Source of the DNA: Bacteroidota bacterium
GTDB lineage: Bacteria; Bacteroidota; Bacteroidia; Bacteroidales; F082
Reading direction: 5' to 3'
Assembly (NCBI GenBank): GCA_016715945.1
Contig: JADJXJ010000002.1
Span: 1 to 23,857 of the forward strand
DNA: 23,857 nucleotides
Made by a program: the position numbers and the translations under genes. Of this stretch, positions 9,053-17,563 are shown one piece after another. The stretch's first letter is position 1, and each line of letters opens with the position of its first letter. The notes under the pieces were generated by a model. That model was not told where the DNA came from. It saw only the letters and a list, made by a program, of their open reading frames with translations, and searched no databases.

Positions 9053-11859
9053 TTATTCCCGCATGTTCTCCGGATAAAGGGTAACGCGCAGGTAGTGCTC
9101 AGGTTTGAAATATCTGGATGCAAATTCGCGGATTTCGGCTATGCTCACCGATTCCACTGCAGCCCTGAATTCGTCGAAGTCTGCCAGGGGGGTGTTGTTG
9201 AAGTAGCTGAAATCGAGGTAGCTGCTCCAGAAGTTGTTTTGTTTTTCGTTGGTTTCGCGTTCGCGGATTGCGGTTTCTTTCACCTTGGCAAGGTCTTCGG
9301 GCGTGGGGCCATGCTGCATGATCTGGCGCATCTGTTCGAACACCACGGAGGAGAGTGTATCCACCAGTGATGGATTGGTACCCCAGCCTACGCTGATGGT
9401 CAGGGTGGGAGCTGGCAGCCTGTTTGCGTTGCCGCGGGCGCTGACGCCATACACCCCACCCAGTTCTTCGCGCATGTTTTCGCGCAGCTTGATGTTGTAG
9501 GCCCTGGTTGCCAGGTTCATCAGCAGGCGGTTGCGGTCGTTCCAGTCGAACGGACTGTTGAAGTTGACAGCCACCTGGCTTTGGTTCTCAGTGCCTGCAA
9601 ACACTTTGGCATCAATAGTTTGCGGCGGAAAACGCATGCCATGGTCTTTCCATTGCAATTGCAGGCGGCCGGCCGGCAAAGCATTGAGGTAGGCGGCCAG
9701 CATGGGCAACTGCGCCTCGCTGATGTTGCCCACCACAATCACGGTGAGGCCATTGGCATCGGTGAACATTTTGTCGTACAAGGAATAAACCACTTCCGGC
9801 CTGAGGTTTTCCATCTGGCTGGCATCGGGCACGGCAAATGCGCGGGGGTGGTTGTTGGCGAGCAGTCTGGTGAGGGTGTCGCTGAACACCACTCGGGGGG
9901 TTGGCGCGCACAAACCGCATCTGACTCATCAGCTGCGAGCGCAGGGCTTCAAATGCATCAGCATCGCGGCGGGCACCCTGCATATGCAGATACAGCAGCT
10001 GGAGCAGGGTTTCGAAGTCTTTCGGACTGGCGTTGCCACGGAATCCATGGCGGAACTCTTCGGCAAAAGGCTGCAGGTTAAGCTGTTGTCCGGCCAGCTT
10101 CTTCTGTAGGTCAACGGCGCTGAATTCGCCTATGCCGCTGCCCTGGATCATGCGGGGCATCACGCTTGCCGCAAACACAGCCTCATCCGGAGCCAGCGAG
10201 ATGCCGCCGGGCAGAAAGGCATTGATCAGGATTTCGTCGTTTTTAAAGTCGGTGGGCTTTACAACAAGCCTGATGTTGTTGTTCAGCACATATTCGCGCA
10301 CCCCTGGCCTTTGTCTTCAGCCTGCGGCATAACCGCCAGAGGCTCAGGCTTGTTACTCATCAGAGGCGCATCGGTAAATGTATCTTCATAAGGTTCCACC
10401 CCGAGCTTCCTGGCCTCCTGGATGAGTTCCAATACGCGTGTTTCGTCGGGCACCGGGAGATCGTCGCGCTGGGGTGCGGTGAGCACGGCCACCATGTTAT
10501 GTTCGGTAATCCATGCCGGGGCAAGGGCGTTCATATCCTGCAGGGTGATTGTAGGCAGCAATTCGCGGATCATCTGGAGTTCGAGCTCAGGTCCAGGCAC
10601 CGGCGACCGCTGGAGGAAGTGTGCGGTGTAGGCCATGACCAGCGATGCCGAGTTGGTTTTGTCGCGCTCGCGGAAGCGGCGTTCGGCCGAGGCAAGGAGT
10701 TCGGTTTTCTGACGTTCGAGTTCGCCGGGGGTAAATCCATGGCGACGCACCCGCTCGTTTTCCATCACCAGGCGCGTGATGGCATCTTCGATGCGGTTTT
10801 CCTTGATGGCTGCAAACGAGGTAAGTGCGTTGATGGCCCGCCCCATAAAGCCCCCGTAAAACGATGAAGCGGTGATAAAGGGAGATTCGGGTTTCTGGTT
10901 GAGTTCGGCAAAGCGGGCAGCCATCATGCTGCTGTAGAGGCGCTGCATCAGCACTTCGCGGTAATCGGCCCAGGTGTGCACAGTTTTGCGGGGATGCTTG
11001 TACATCAGCCTGAAAACGCTGCTGGTAGCCTCGGGATCGGTGGCCATCGCTACCAGGGGTTCGATGTTGTCGGGCACCCCCGAACACCGTGCGTTCGCGT
11101 TGCCTTTTGGGGTTTTTGAGGTGGCCAAAGTGTTTTTTGATTTTGGCTTCTGCGTAGGCCGGATCAATGTCGCCCACCACGACCACGGCCTGAAGGTTCG
11201 GACGGTACCAGTCGCGGTAGAAACGCCTCAGGGTTTCGTGGCTGGCTGTGTCGATCACTCCCCAGTGTACCGATCGGAAGGCGGTCGGCATATCGTGAGC
11301 CGTTGAAGATGACCGGGAAGTATTTTTTCCGCATGCGGTCTTCGGCACCCAGGCCCAGGCGCCACTCTTCGCGAATCACACCACGCTCTTTGTCGATCTC
11401 CTCCCCTTCCATGGCTACCCAGGCTGCCCATTCTTCGAGCACCATAAAGGCCGAATCAACCAGCCCTGGCCGGTCGGTAGGCATCTGAAGCATGTAAACC
11501 GTTTCGTCGAAACTGGTATAGGCATTCAGGTCGGGGCCGAAACGTACACCCGAACGCTCCAGGAAGTTGACCAACGCATTCTTACTGAAACGCCTGGTGC
11601 CATTGAACGCCATGTGCTCCACAAAATGCGCCAGTCCCTGCTGGTCATCGTCTTCCAGAATCGAGCCGGCATTCACAGCCAGCCGGAGCTCCACCCTACC
11701 GGGAGGTGTGGTATTGCGCTGTATGTAATAGGTGAGTCCGTTTTTGAGCTGACCTGTTTTCACGTTCGGGTCGAGCTGAACGGGCTTTTGCAACAAAGGC
11801 TGCGACACAGCCGTTGCAATCAGCAACAAACTGAAAAGCGAAAGGAGGATTTTTTTCAT
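9053..11859 (-). CDS. M16 (insulinase/pitrilysin) zinc metalloprotease, exported
   Basis: The consensus protein has 934 residues. It begins with a signal peptide (KK then a leucine-rich core, ~1-20). The inverted zinc motif HFVEH lies at 78-82 (His78 and His82 ligands, Glu81 catalytic), with the third ligand Glu158 in KERG, 76 residues later. M16 C-domain starts are visible at LQAVVVVGDID (~210) and LTVIVVGNIS in the second half, and the REELGGVY pair (Arg ~796, Tyr ~803) near the end matches the substrate-anchoring residues of the family. This is the four-domain single-chain form, probably periplasmic, degrading peptides. This pass has four indels (extra C near 11264 and 11082, a missing C near 10303, an extra G near 9900); correcting them gives exactly 935 codons. 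It is flanked by terminators on both sides, so it is probably monocistronic. Confidence 0.93.
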
Positions 11860-11907
11860 GGTGCAGGATTGAATATTCATTGGTTGAAAGTGCAATAACT
11901 AAGCAGT

Positions 11908-11949
11908 AAAAACACCTGAAATCAAGTTGAGGTTCAAAATCTTTCAGGT
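11908..11949 (-). terminator. Terminator after DUF1801 gene
   Basis: Perfect 8-bp arms, ACCTGAAA (11942-11949) and TTTCAGGT (11914-11921) on the minus strand, enclose a 20-base loop that can form a small inner stem, followed by five T. It starts six bases past the DUF1801 stop. It is identical in all three passes. Confidence 0.65.
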
Positions 11950-11954
11950 TTCGG

Positions 11955-12302
11955 TCAGCGATCAATTCCGGCAGCCTGCCGGAGCCACAGGCTGAGGGGA
12001 AAATCCGCCAGCTCATCCGGGCTTTTTATTTTCACATGGCATAAAGCTTTGCCGGTGCCCTGGAGCTGTTGCCGGGTATCGGTGAGCTTCGATCTGTCGG
12101 AAAAGCCCAGGGTGAATTCCTTTTTTCCTGTTTTGAAATAAGCAAAGTCTTTTCCGCAGGCAAAAACAGGCTGGCTCCATTTGAAACTCACGCTGGCCTC
12201 CGGTATTTCCCGGTCAATCAAATCAATCAGTTGTTTCATGATTTGCTGTTGCTGCTCAGGGGCCTGCGCGATGTAATCGAGAACTTCCTCAGGAATCTTC
12301 AT
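11955..12302 (-). CDS. DUF1801 (YdhG-like) domain protein
   Basis: An intact 115-residue protein without signal peptide or membrane segment. The pattern of an early helical part (EEVLDYIAQAPEQQQQIMKQLIDLID), then IPEASVSFKWSQPVF, then a strand-rich centre (CGKDFAYFKTGKKEFTLGF), matches small DUF1801/YdhG-type proteins, which have a frataxin-like fold and no established reaction. It lies 27 bases downstream of dnaX on the same strand and is followed at once by a terminator, so it is probably the second gene of a dnaX transcript. That pairing may be incidental. The length is normal for the family. Confidence 0.8.
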   Translation of the reverse strand: MKIPEEVLDYIAQAPEQQQQIMKQLIDLIDREIPEASVSFKWSQPVFACGKDFAYFKTGKKEFTLGFSDRSKLTDTRQQLQGTGKALCHVKIKSPDELADFPLSLWLRQAAGIDR

Positions 12303-12329
12303 TGGTGTCGGAATATTTTTGATGAGAAA

Positions 12330-14154
12330 CTAAGCCTCCGGCTCCAGCTCGAGGTCGAAGCTCAGCTGTGTGAGGAAGGGATAGTCTTCTTTCATTTTTC
12401 AAATTTTTCCCTGTCGGTAAAGGGCTGTGGCGGGCTTACAGGCGTATCGGTAACTTCGGGCACCAGCTTAAACTGGTTGTTGTTGAGGCGATCGAAGAGG
12501 TATTCCTGCAAAGCGTTCCAGTTGAGTTTGTCCGAAATGGTGTATTTGCTGTTTACTTTCACCCTTACTGTCCAATCCTCACCAAGTTCGGGCTTGAGTC
12601 CGCTGACGGCATTCGTAAAAGCCTGCGAAACAGAGGAATAATAATCGCAAAAGCTTTTCCAGGCATTTGTCAGGTCGTCCTGGGTGAAAGGGGCATTGCG
12701 AATGGGTTGCTCTGCTTTTTGGTTCACCGACTGGCTGGCAGGCCTGGAAATGGACATGGTACGAATGCCCGAGGGGATGGATGGCTTGGGTTCGTTGACT
12801 GTGCGTGTGGCAGTGGCCGACTGGTAGCCGCTGGTGGAACCTGATTCAGGTTTGGGCGGAGCTACGGACGGAGCGGCAGGCGATGCGGCCGAAGCAGCGG
12901 GAGGAATCACCGGGGTGGCGGCCTGAGCGGAGGCCGGACCTGATTGTGCAGCGGTCTCCGGTTTTTTTGTTGTTGCAGTCTGGGGCGAGGGCGCAGGTCG
13001 CGGGCTGGGCGGAGTCTGTTGTACGGGAATACTTATCTTTTGCGGTGGTACAACGTTTTCTCTGCCTGCCGCTGAGGCCATTCTGAGCAGCGAGAGCTCG
13101 ACCAGCAGGCGTTTGTTGGAACTCTTGCTATAGTTTACATCGCACTCGTTGCTGATTTCCAGGGCATTGAGCAGAAACTTCGGATCACATCCTGCGGCTT
13201 GCTGCCGGTAACGTTCGCGCAAGGTTTCCGACACCTCGAGCAAGGCAGCCGTTTCGGGCCGCGAGGCCACCAGCAGGTTGCGCATATGCGATGCCAGTCC
13301 GTTCATAAAGTGCTGGGGATCGAAGCCATTGAAAATGACCTCGTTGAGCATCAGCAGAATGCCGCTTACCTCTGCCCGAAGCAGGTAATCCACCATACGG
13401 AAATAGTACTCAAAGTCGAGCACGTTCAGGTTGCTGATCACATCGTGGTAGGTGATGTTGCGACCAGAGAAGCTCACCATCTGGTCGAAAATGGAGAGGG
13501 CATCACGCAGGGCGCCATCGGCTTTGAGGGCAATGATGTTGCGCGCATCCTCGTCGATGTTTACACCCTCTTTTTCAGCCACATATGCCAGATGCCGAGA
13601 GATGTCGTCCACGGTGATGCGCTTGAAGTCGTAGATCTGACAGCGCGAGAGGATGGTGGGAATAATCTTGTGTTTTTCGGTGGTGGCCAGGATGAATTTG
13701 GCATATGAGGGCGGTTCTTCCAGGGTTTTAAGAAACGCATTGAAGGCGGCCTGGGTGAGCATGTGCACCTCGTCGATGATGTAAATCTTGTATTTGCCCA
13801 CCTGCGGGGGAATGCGCACCTGCTCCACAAGGGTGCGAATGTCGTCCACCAAATTGTTCGATGCAGCATCGAGCTCATGGATATTGAACGAAGCCGACTG
13901 GCGGAACGAGATGCACGATTCGCACTGGTCGCAGGGCTCCTGGTTGGGCGTGGGGTTGAGACAGTTGATGGTTTTAGCCAGGATGCGGGCGCAGGTTGTC
14001 TTGCCCACACCCCTTGGCCCCGTGAACAAAAATGCCTGGGCTAAGGTATTGTTACGAATGGCATTTTCAGGGTAGAGGTGATCGAAGCCTGCCCCACAAC
14101 CATGTCGAAAGTGGCAGGCCGGTATTTTCGCGCAGAAACAATGTATTGATCCAT
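12330..14154 (-). CDS. dnaX: DNA polymerase III gamma/tau subunit
   Basis: This is the clamp-loader ATPase of the replisome. The consensus protein has 608 residues: Walker A GPRGVGKT at 46-53, four zinc cysteines (C65, C75, C78, C81), Walker B IIDEVH at ~126-131, and the SRC finger at 170-172. Clamp-loader domain III runs to ~362, a Pro/Ala/Thr/Ser-rich linker spans ~365-475, and a C-terminal tau domain spans ~485-608. The start MDQYIVSARKYRP is the usual dnaX N-terminus. One A is missing from an A5 run near codon 31 (14063-14067). A second one-base deficit at 12395-12399 ends the literal frame after KFEK at 12392; the tail to 12330 (starting MKEDYPFL, ending FDLELEPEA) looks like the true end, and both corrections give exactly 609 codons. 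An in-frame A7 run at codons 396-398 may allow a shorter gamma form. Confidence 0.95.
12962..12968 (-). promoter_or_regulatory. Candidate dnaX -1 slippage site (A_AAA_AAA)
   Basis: On the coding strand the codons ACA AAA AAA (Thr396-Lys397-Lys398) form the heptamer A AAA AAA in the phase needed for -1 slippage. It lies just inside the linker after the clamp-loader domains. The -1 frame stays open for about 38 codons and stops at 12846, giving a product of about 435 residues. Immediately downstream CCGG-AG-ACC can pair with GGT-CCGG around a 12-base loop. The run is seven A in all three passes. Slippage in E. coli (ribosomal) and Thermus (transcriptional) dnaX is established; its use here is inference. 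Confidence 0.45.
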
Positions 14155-14313
14155 CAGGCTAAGCTTAAAGCGGACGGTAAAAGTAGTAAAATGCCCCCTT
14201 GGTTGCGGCCGTCGCAGCAACAAAATACCTATTTCGGGCTGCAATTCAACAGCTTGCAAACTGATGCCACACAGCTGACTTCCTCACAACCAATTTGCTT
14301 ACCTTTGGGCTCC
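14155..14313. other. Divergent intergenic region, dnaX / deacetylase-like gene
   Basis: These 159 bases lie between two divergently oriented start codons, so they should carry promoters for both. On the + strand TACCTTTG at 14300-14307 fits the TAnnTTTG -7 box. For dnaX I see only AT-rich stretches (near 14215-14235 and 14175-14190) and no clear consensus. The region is nearly identical in all passes. Confidence 0.5.
14300..14307 (+). promoter_or_regulatory. Bacteroidota -7 box (TACCTTTG)
   Basis: An exact TAnnTTTG match ending six bases before the ATG at 14314, which would place transcription start at or next to the start codon (a leaderless or nearly leaderless mRNA). The -33 TTG is not evident. 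Confidence 0.38.
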
Positions 14314-14727
14314 ATGACAGAGCTGATTGTCCATGTGCCGCGCATCACCCAAAGGCTGATCTACGCCTTCGATCTTGTGCTTGGCAGGCTGCTCGGATTG
14401 AAGCACAACCTGGTGACCGATGCGGGCATTGCGGAACAAAGCGCTCAGCCGGTGCTGGTTTACGGCGATAAGCCACTGGGCAACCACCTCTTTCAGAAAG
14501 CGGCTCCTTTGCTTTTCAGCAGGGAGATTCACATGCAGGACCTGCAACCATTTGCGCTTGAGGATGTTAAGGGGGTATTTCCCGTGTTTCACCCCGGCTC
14601 GGCCCTGCCTTTCGACCCCTTTGCAGCCGCATTTTATATCGTAAGCCGTTTTGAAGAATACCTGCCCTTGACCGCCATAACTCACCTGTTTTTTATGAAT
14701 CGAAACGCCGGAAAACCATCAGTGTGA
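14314..14727 (+). CDS. Polysaccharide deacetylase-family N-terminus, truncated at joint
   Basis: The open frame has 137 codons. Residues 1-118 resemble the DUF7033-type N-terminal domain that precedes the catalytic NodB domain in Bacteroidota polysaccharide deacetylases: an opening VHVPRITQRLIYAFD, then ALPFDPFAAAFYIVSRFEEYLP at ~97-118. The family is normally about 400-450 residues. Here the similarity stops after EEYLP, and the last ~17 codons (after LTA) run antisense into the end of the T9SS gene. No catalytic Asp/His motif is present, so this fragment would be inactive. It is the only gene in the unit that is broken in the same place in every pass, so the break is structural and not a read error. 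In the source genome the gene presumably continues. Confidence 0.72.
   Translation: MTELIVHVPRITQRLIYAFDLVLGRLLGLKHNLVTDAGIAEQSAQPVLVYGDKPLGNHLFQKAAPLLFSREIHMQDLQPFALEDVKGVFPVFHPGSALPFDPFAAAFYIVSRFEEYLPLTAITHLFFMNRNAGKPSV
14668..14681. other. Array joint (unit end to unit start), occurrence 2
   Basis: This is the clearest copy. EEYLP of the + strand fragment ends at 14667, and the stop of the minus-strand T9SS gene begins at 14682. The joint must lie in or within a few bases of this interval. Microhomology cannot be assessed without the native flanks. Confidence 0.7.
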
Positions 14728-15707
14728 ATAATCAACAAACCCGGGGGCAAACCGGCAACCGGAATCCGGCCGGCATCCACAAGCCCTGCGCCAAGCAACC
14801 TGCCCATGCCATCGAAAATGCGATAAGGCCTCTGATCACATAGTGCATCGCCATCTTGCATGAGATACACCGCATCACCCTTGTCTACAAGCCGTATGCC
14901 TGAAACAAGCTTTCCGCCGATCCCTGTTGTACAGTAAATCACCTCAAGTGGCACCCCAAGCCATTGGATATAATCCGGACAGACCTCAGGGGCTGCGCTG
15001 ACGCTGTACGAACCGTCCTGAGTCACTTTGAGCACATTCGAAACTGCTCCGGGAATGGGCTGCCCGTTGCGATACCAGGTGATATTGGTGTTGTAGGGCA
15101 TTCCCAGCTCGAAGCTCAGGCTATCGCCAGGGCACCAGACAATCTCGCCTTCGGGGCCAATGGAAAACGTGCCATCGATGATGACAAAAGGGGGCAAAAA
15201 AACATACCCGTCCACAAAAAACTCCGGCGAGGTAGCGGTTTGTCCGCCCTGCGTCACAGTGACCGACACATAGGAGGCAGCAAAATTGTGGTAATCCATC
15301 ACCAGTTGCTGAAACACCTGCCCGGGCAAGGACTGTGTCTGAGAACTGCCTAAATATCGCCGGTGCCACTGATACGTGTCGAAAACCTGTGTACTTACCA
15401 CACCCGTGCCCTCAGGACACAGCATATTTTCGCCGGTCACTGTGGGATTGAGCGTTTGCGCATTTGCCGAAGTACCAAGGTCGATCACGGTAACCACATT
15501 GGTGTTTTCTACTGGGGCATAAAAGGTGTGAGGTCAACAGGCCTTGGCTGCGCCATATTGCCTTCTTTCACAGGCTCAATGCCGACCATCATTTTCTGCA
15601 CTGCCTTGTGCTCCGGAAAGGGCTGTTTAAAGGTGTAGGCTTTCTGGGCAAGCAAGGCTCCACCTGTCAAAAGCACAAAGGCTGAAAGGAGTAGATTTTT
15701 TCATCAT
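14682..15707 (-). CDS. Exported Ig-like protein with T9SS type A sorting tail
   Basis: The consensus protein has about 343 residues. It starts with tandem ATG codons, then KK and a hydrophobic signal peptide ending ALLAQ (~22). Two Ig/PKD-like modules follow, each opening with a Cys-Pro stretch (MLCPEGTG at ~90; VWCPGDSLSFEL at ~187), and the second holds ITWYRNGQPIPGA and DGSYSVSA, typical of surface adhesin-like repeats. The last ~50 residues (YRIFDGMGRLLGAG...GRIPVAGLPPGLLII...FRFIKNR) match the type A C-terminal domain that directs cargo through type IX secretion. The long frame is clean from ~15497 to the stop; two bases lost after the start codons and two or more near 15505 break the first part, and the other pass (6163-7189) supplies them. 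It lies 125 bases after the anti-sigma gene. The product is probably a surface or secreted binding protein; the ligand is unknown. Confidence 0.85.
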
Positions 15708-15753
15708 ACAACGGATTTTGGGTTAATAATTCGGGTTTCAAATTAGCTACGGG

Positions 15754-15761
15754 CAAAAGTA
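15754..15761 (-). promoter_or_regulatory. Candidate -7 box (TACTTTTG) for exported-protein gene
   Basis: A TAnnTTTG match on the minus strand, 46 bases before the start codon at 15707, in an AT-rich 125-base spacer. The other pass has one extra A in the box (7236-7244), probably a read error. No well-spaced -33 TTG is seen. If real, the gene could be transcribed independently of the sigma operon. Confidence 0.3.
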
Positions 15762-15832
15762 AAAGAAATTTTCCGGAAAGTTAATCCGTTTTCAACACTT
15801 ATTTGACCAAAAAATTACCTGAGAGGCGTCCT

Positions 15833-16906
15833 TTATGGGACTGTTCTGCGAATTGCCATCCTGTCGGATTCGATCATCAAGGCCTGCAACTGCCCTGACT
15901 CGTATTCCTTCACAAGAGCTACATTATTGTCAGTGAGCGTATTGTACACACCTATCCCGATTGCAAGCAGGTTGTCCGGCCGGATTTGCTCGGGCAGCTA
16001 CCTGTTGATTGCACGACCGAGTCCAGAGATAAGATTACTGAACCTTGACCCGGTGGAAACACTTCCCATCTGAGGCTCACTTTCGAACAACATGGCGATC
16101 ATCAGGCGTGTTTCGAGGTCGTCGGTAATGCGCAACGGCTGTACTCCACGGGCAAACTCAATGTTAACCGCCTGTTTTTTAGGCAATTCAGGAAGATACT
16201 CCCTGAATTGCCGTTCCTCATTCCGGCAGGGATCCGGCTTCTGCATACCGGATCACATTAGTTTTCTCAACTTGTGATTGCAATGGGTTGCCAAAAGTTT
16301 CTCCGGCCTGAACATAGGCTGGCGTCGCAGGGCTGTCGTTTTCCGTGGGTAATTCAACAGCCGCCACAGCCTGCAGGGATTGCTTGTCCGTAGGCGTCCG
16401 GCCCATCCACCACCACCCGAGGGTGAACATTAAGACAATACTTGCTGCTGCGCTTATATATCTGGCGGTGAGTAGCTTAACAACAACAGCTTTGCGCATC
16501 AGCTCGCTTTTGCCGGCAAAGACAATCTTCTCATCCGGCCTGAGGTACACCATACCGGCCAGACGAAAATCATCCTCGAGAGAGGATTGAGCGACAGGAA
16601 TTTGGCAACTGCCTGCCGTTGGGATTCTGTCAGCTCGCCTTCGTGCCAGGCGGAAAACATTTCTCCGAAATTCGACTCGTCGATACCTTCGCAAGCGATG
16701 ATCTCAGGTTTTTTCAGTGTCTCTTTTTGGTCAAATAGTACACGTTCGGCTTCAAGTTCTGGAAACTCCCCGATGAGCTCTTCCCAACTACCAAACTCAA
16801 AATGCTGTTGGATGAACCGCTGCAATGCAAGGGCGGTTTGCGCGTCGAGCCTGCCCTCAATGTAGTCGAGCAGCAAAACCTCGTAATTTTCCAGCTTGAT
16901 GCTCAT
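15833..16906 (-). CDS. Membrane anti-sigma factor (variant with clustered transitions)
   Basis: This is the second pass of the gene at 7317-8395, spanning exactly 358 codons, although compensating indels remain (near 16586, 16228, 16050 and 16000). The transmembrane helix and the C-terminal domain agree with the other pass. The N-terminal ~65 codons do not: 14 transitions between 16718 and 16878 change A10V, P36F, L38F, T45I, L48F and A63T, turning the HPEL end of the first repeated segment into HFEF. All 14 go from G:C to A:T relative to the other pass. Flanking sequence on both sides is essentially identical. Confidence 0.75.
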
Positions 16907-17395
16907 GGTTTTCCTCCAAAACGTAATCCAGACTTCTGATATAATTGCGCATGGCCTGGCGGGCGCGAAAGATATAGACTTTCACCTGCGACTCGCTCAG
17001 GCCTGTGATCTGACCTATCTCTTCGTAGCTGTAGCCTTCGTAATCGCGCAGCAGCACAAGCGATTGCTGCTGCTGGGGCAGGGTGGCCAGGGCCTGGCTG
17101 AGCACCTCCTGCAGGTCGCTGAACTGGTTGTAGGCAACTCCGGCCTGTTGCAGCGGCATATTGGCCCTGCGACGTTCTTCGCGCCTGATCAGGTCGATCA
17201 TGGTGTTGTAGGCTGTGGTAAAAGATAAGACTTGGCTTTGCTGAACTCGATATCGTCCACTTTGAGCCACACCTTGGCATAGGTATCCTGCACCACATCG
17301 CGGGCTTGTTCGGCATCCCGAAGATTTTTCAGGACAAATCTATAGATGTTGTCGGCATAAAGCTGCACCGCCTGATTGTATTCCTTCCGGGTCAT
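16857..17395 (-). CDS. ECF sigma factor, copy 3 (one-base deletion)
   Basis: Identical in content to 8346-8885 except that the A5 run near 17220 has lost one base, splitting the frame between SYL and FTTAYN in region 2. The C-terminus differs by G to A changes shared with the overlapping anti-sigma gene (GLAAR becomes GFAAR). The deletion is private to this pass, so the gene is inferred to be functional. Confidence 0.88.
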
Positions 17396-17417
17396 CCGAT
17401 GTTGTTCGATGCAATTA

Positions 17418-17445
17418 TAGACGCCTGTGCCTGTTGAAAGTTACA
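17418..17445 (-). promoter_or_regulatory. ECF-type promoter of sigma operon, copy 3
   Basis: Base-for-base the same TGTAAC-N16-CGTCTA element as at 8908-8935. Confidence 0.62.
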
Positions 17446-17466
17446 GCAACGCACCAAAATTCACAT

Positions 17467-17536
17467 AAAAATACGGAAAACCCCTTGCAGGATTGCCGGA
17501 CGACAGGTCAACATCAATCGGCCAGGGATTTTCCGT
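17467..17536 (-). terminator. M16 terminator hairpin, copy 3
   Basis: The same 13-bp outer stem with five-T run as at 8957-9026, intact. Confidence 0.68.
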
Positions 17537-17563
17537 GTGGCTATCGAGAAGAAACTTAATGTT

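Noticed and set aside
11860..11907. Promoter for the M16 gene
   Set aside because: The terminator upstream implies that a promoter lies here, and the stretch is AT-rich, but no TAnnTTTG or ECF-type element is convincing, so none is annotated.
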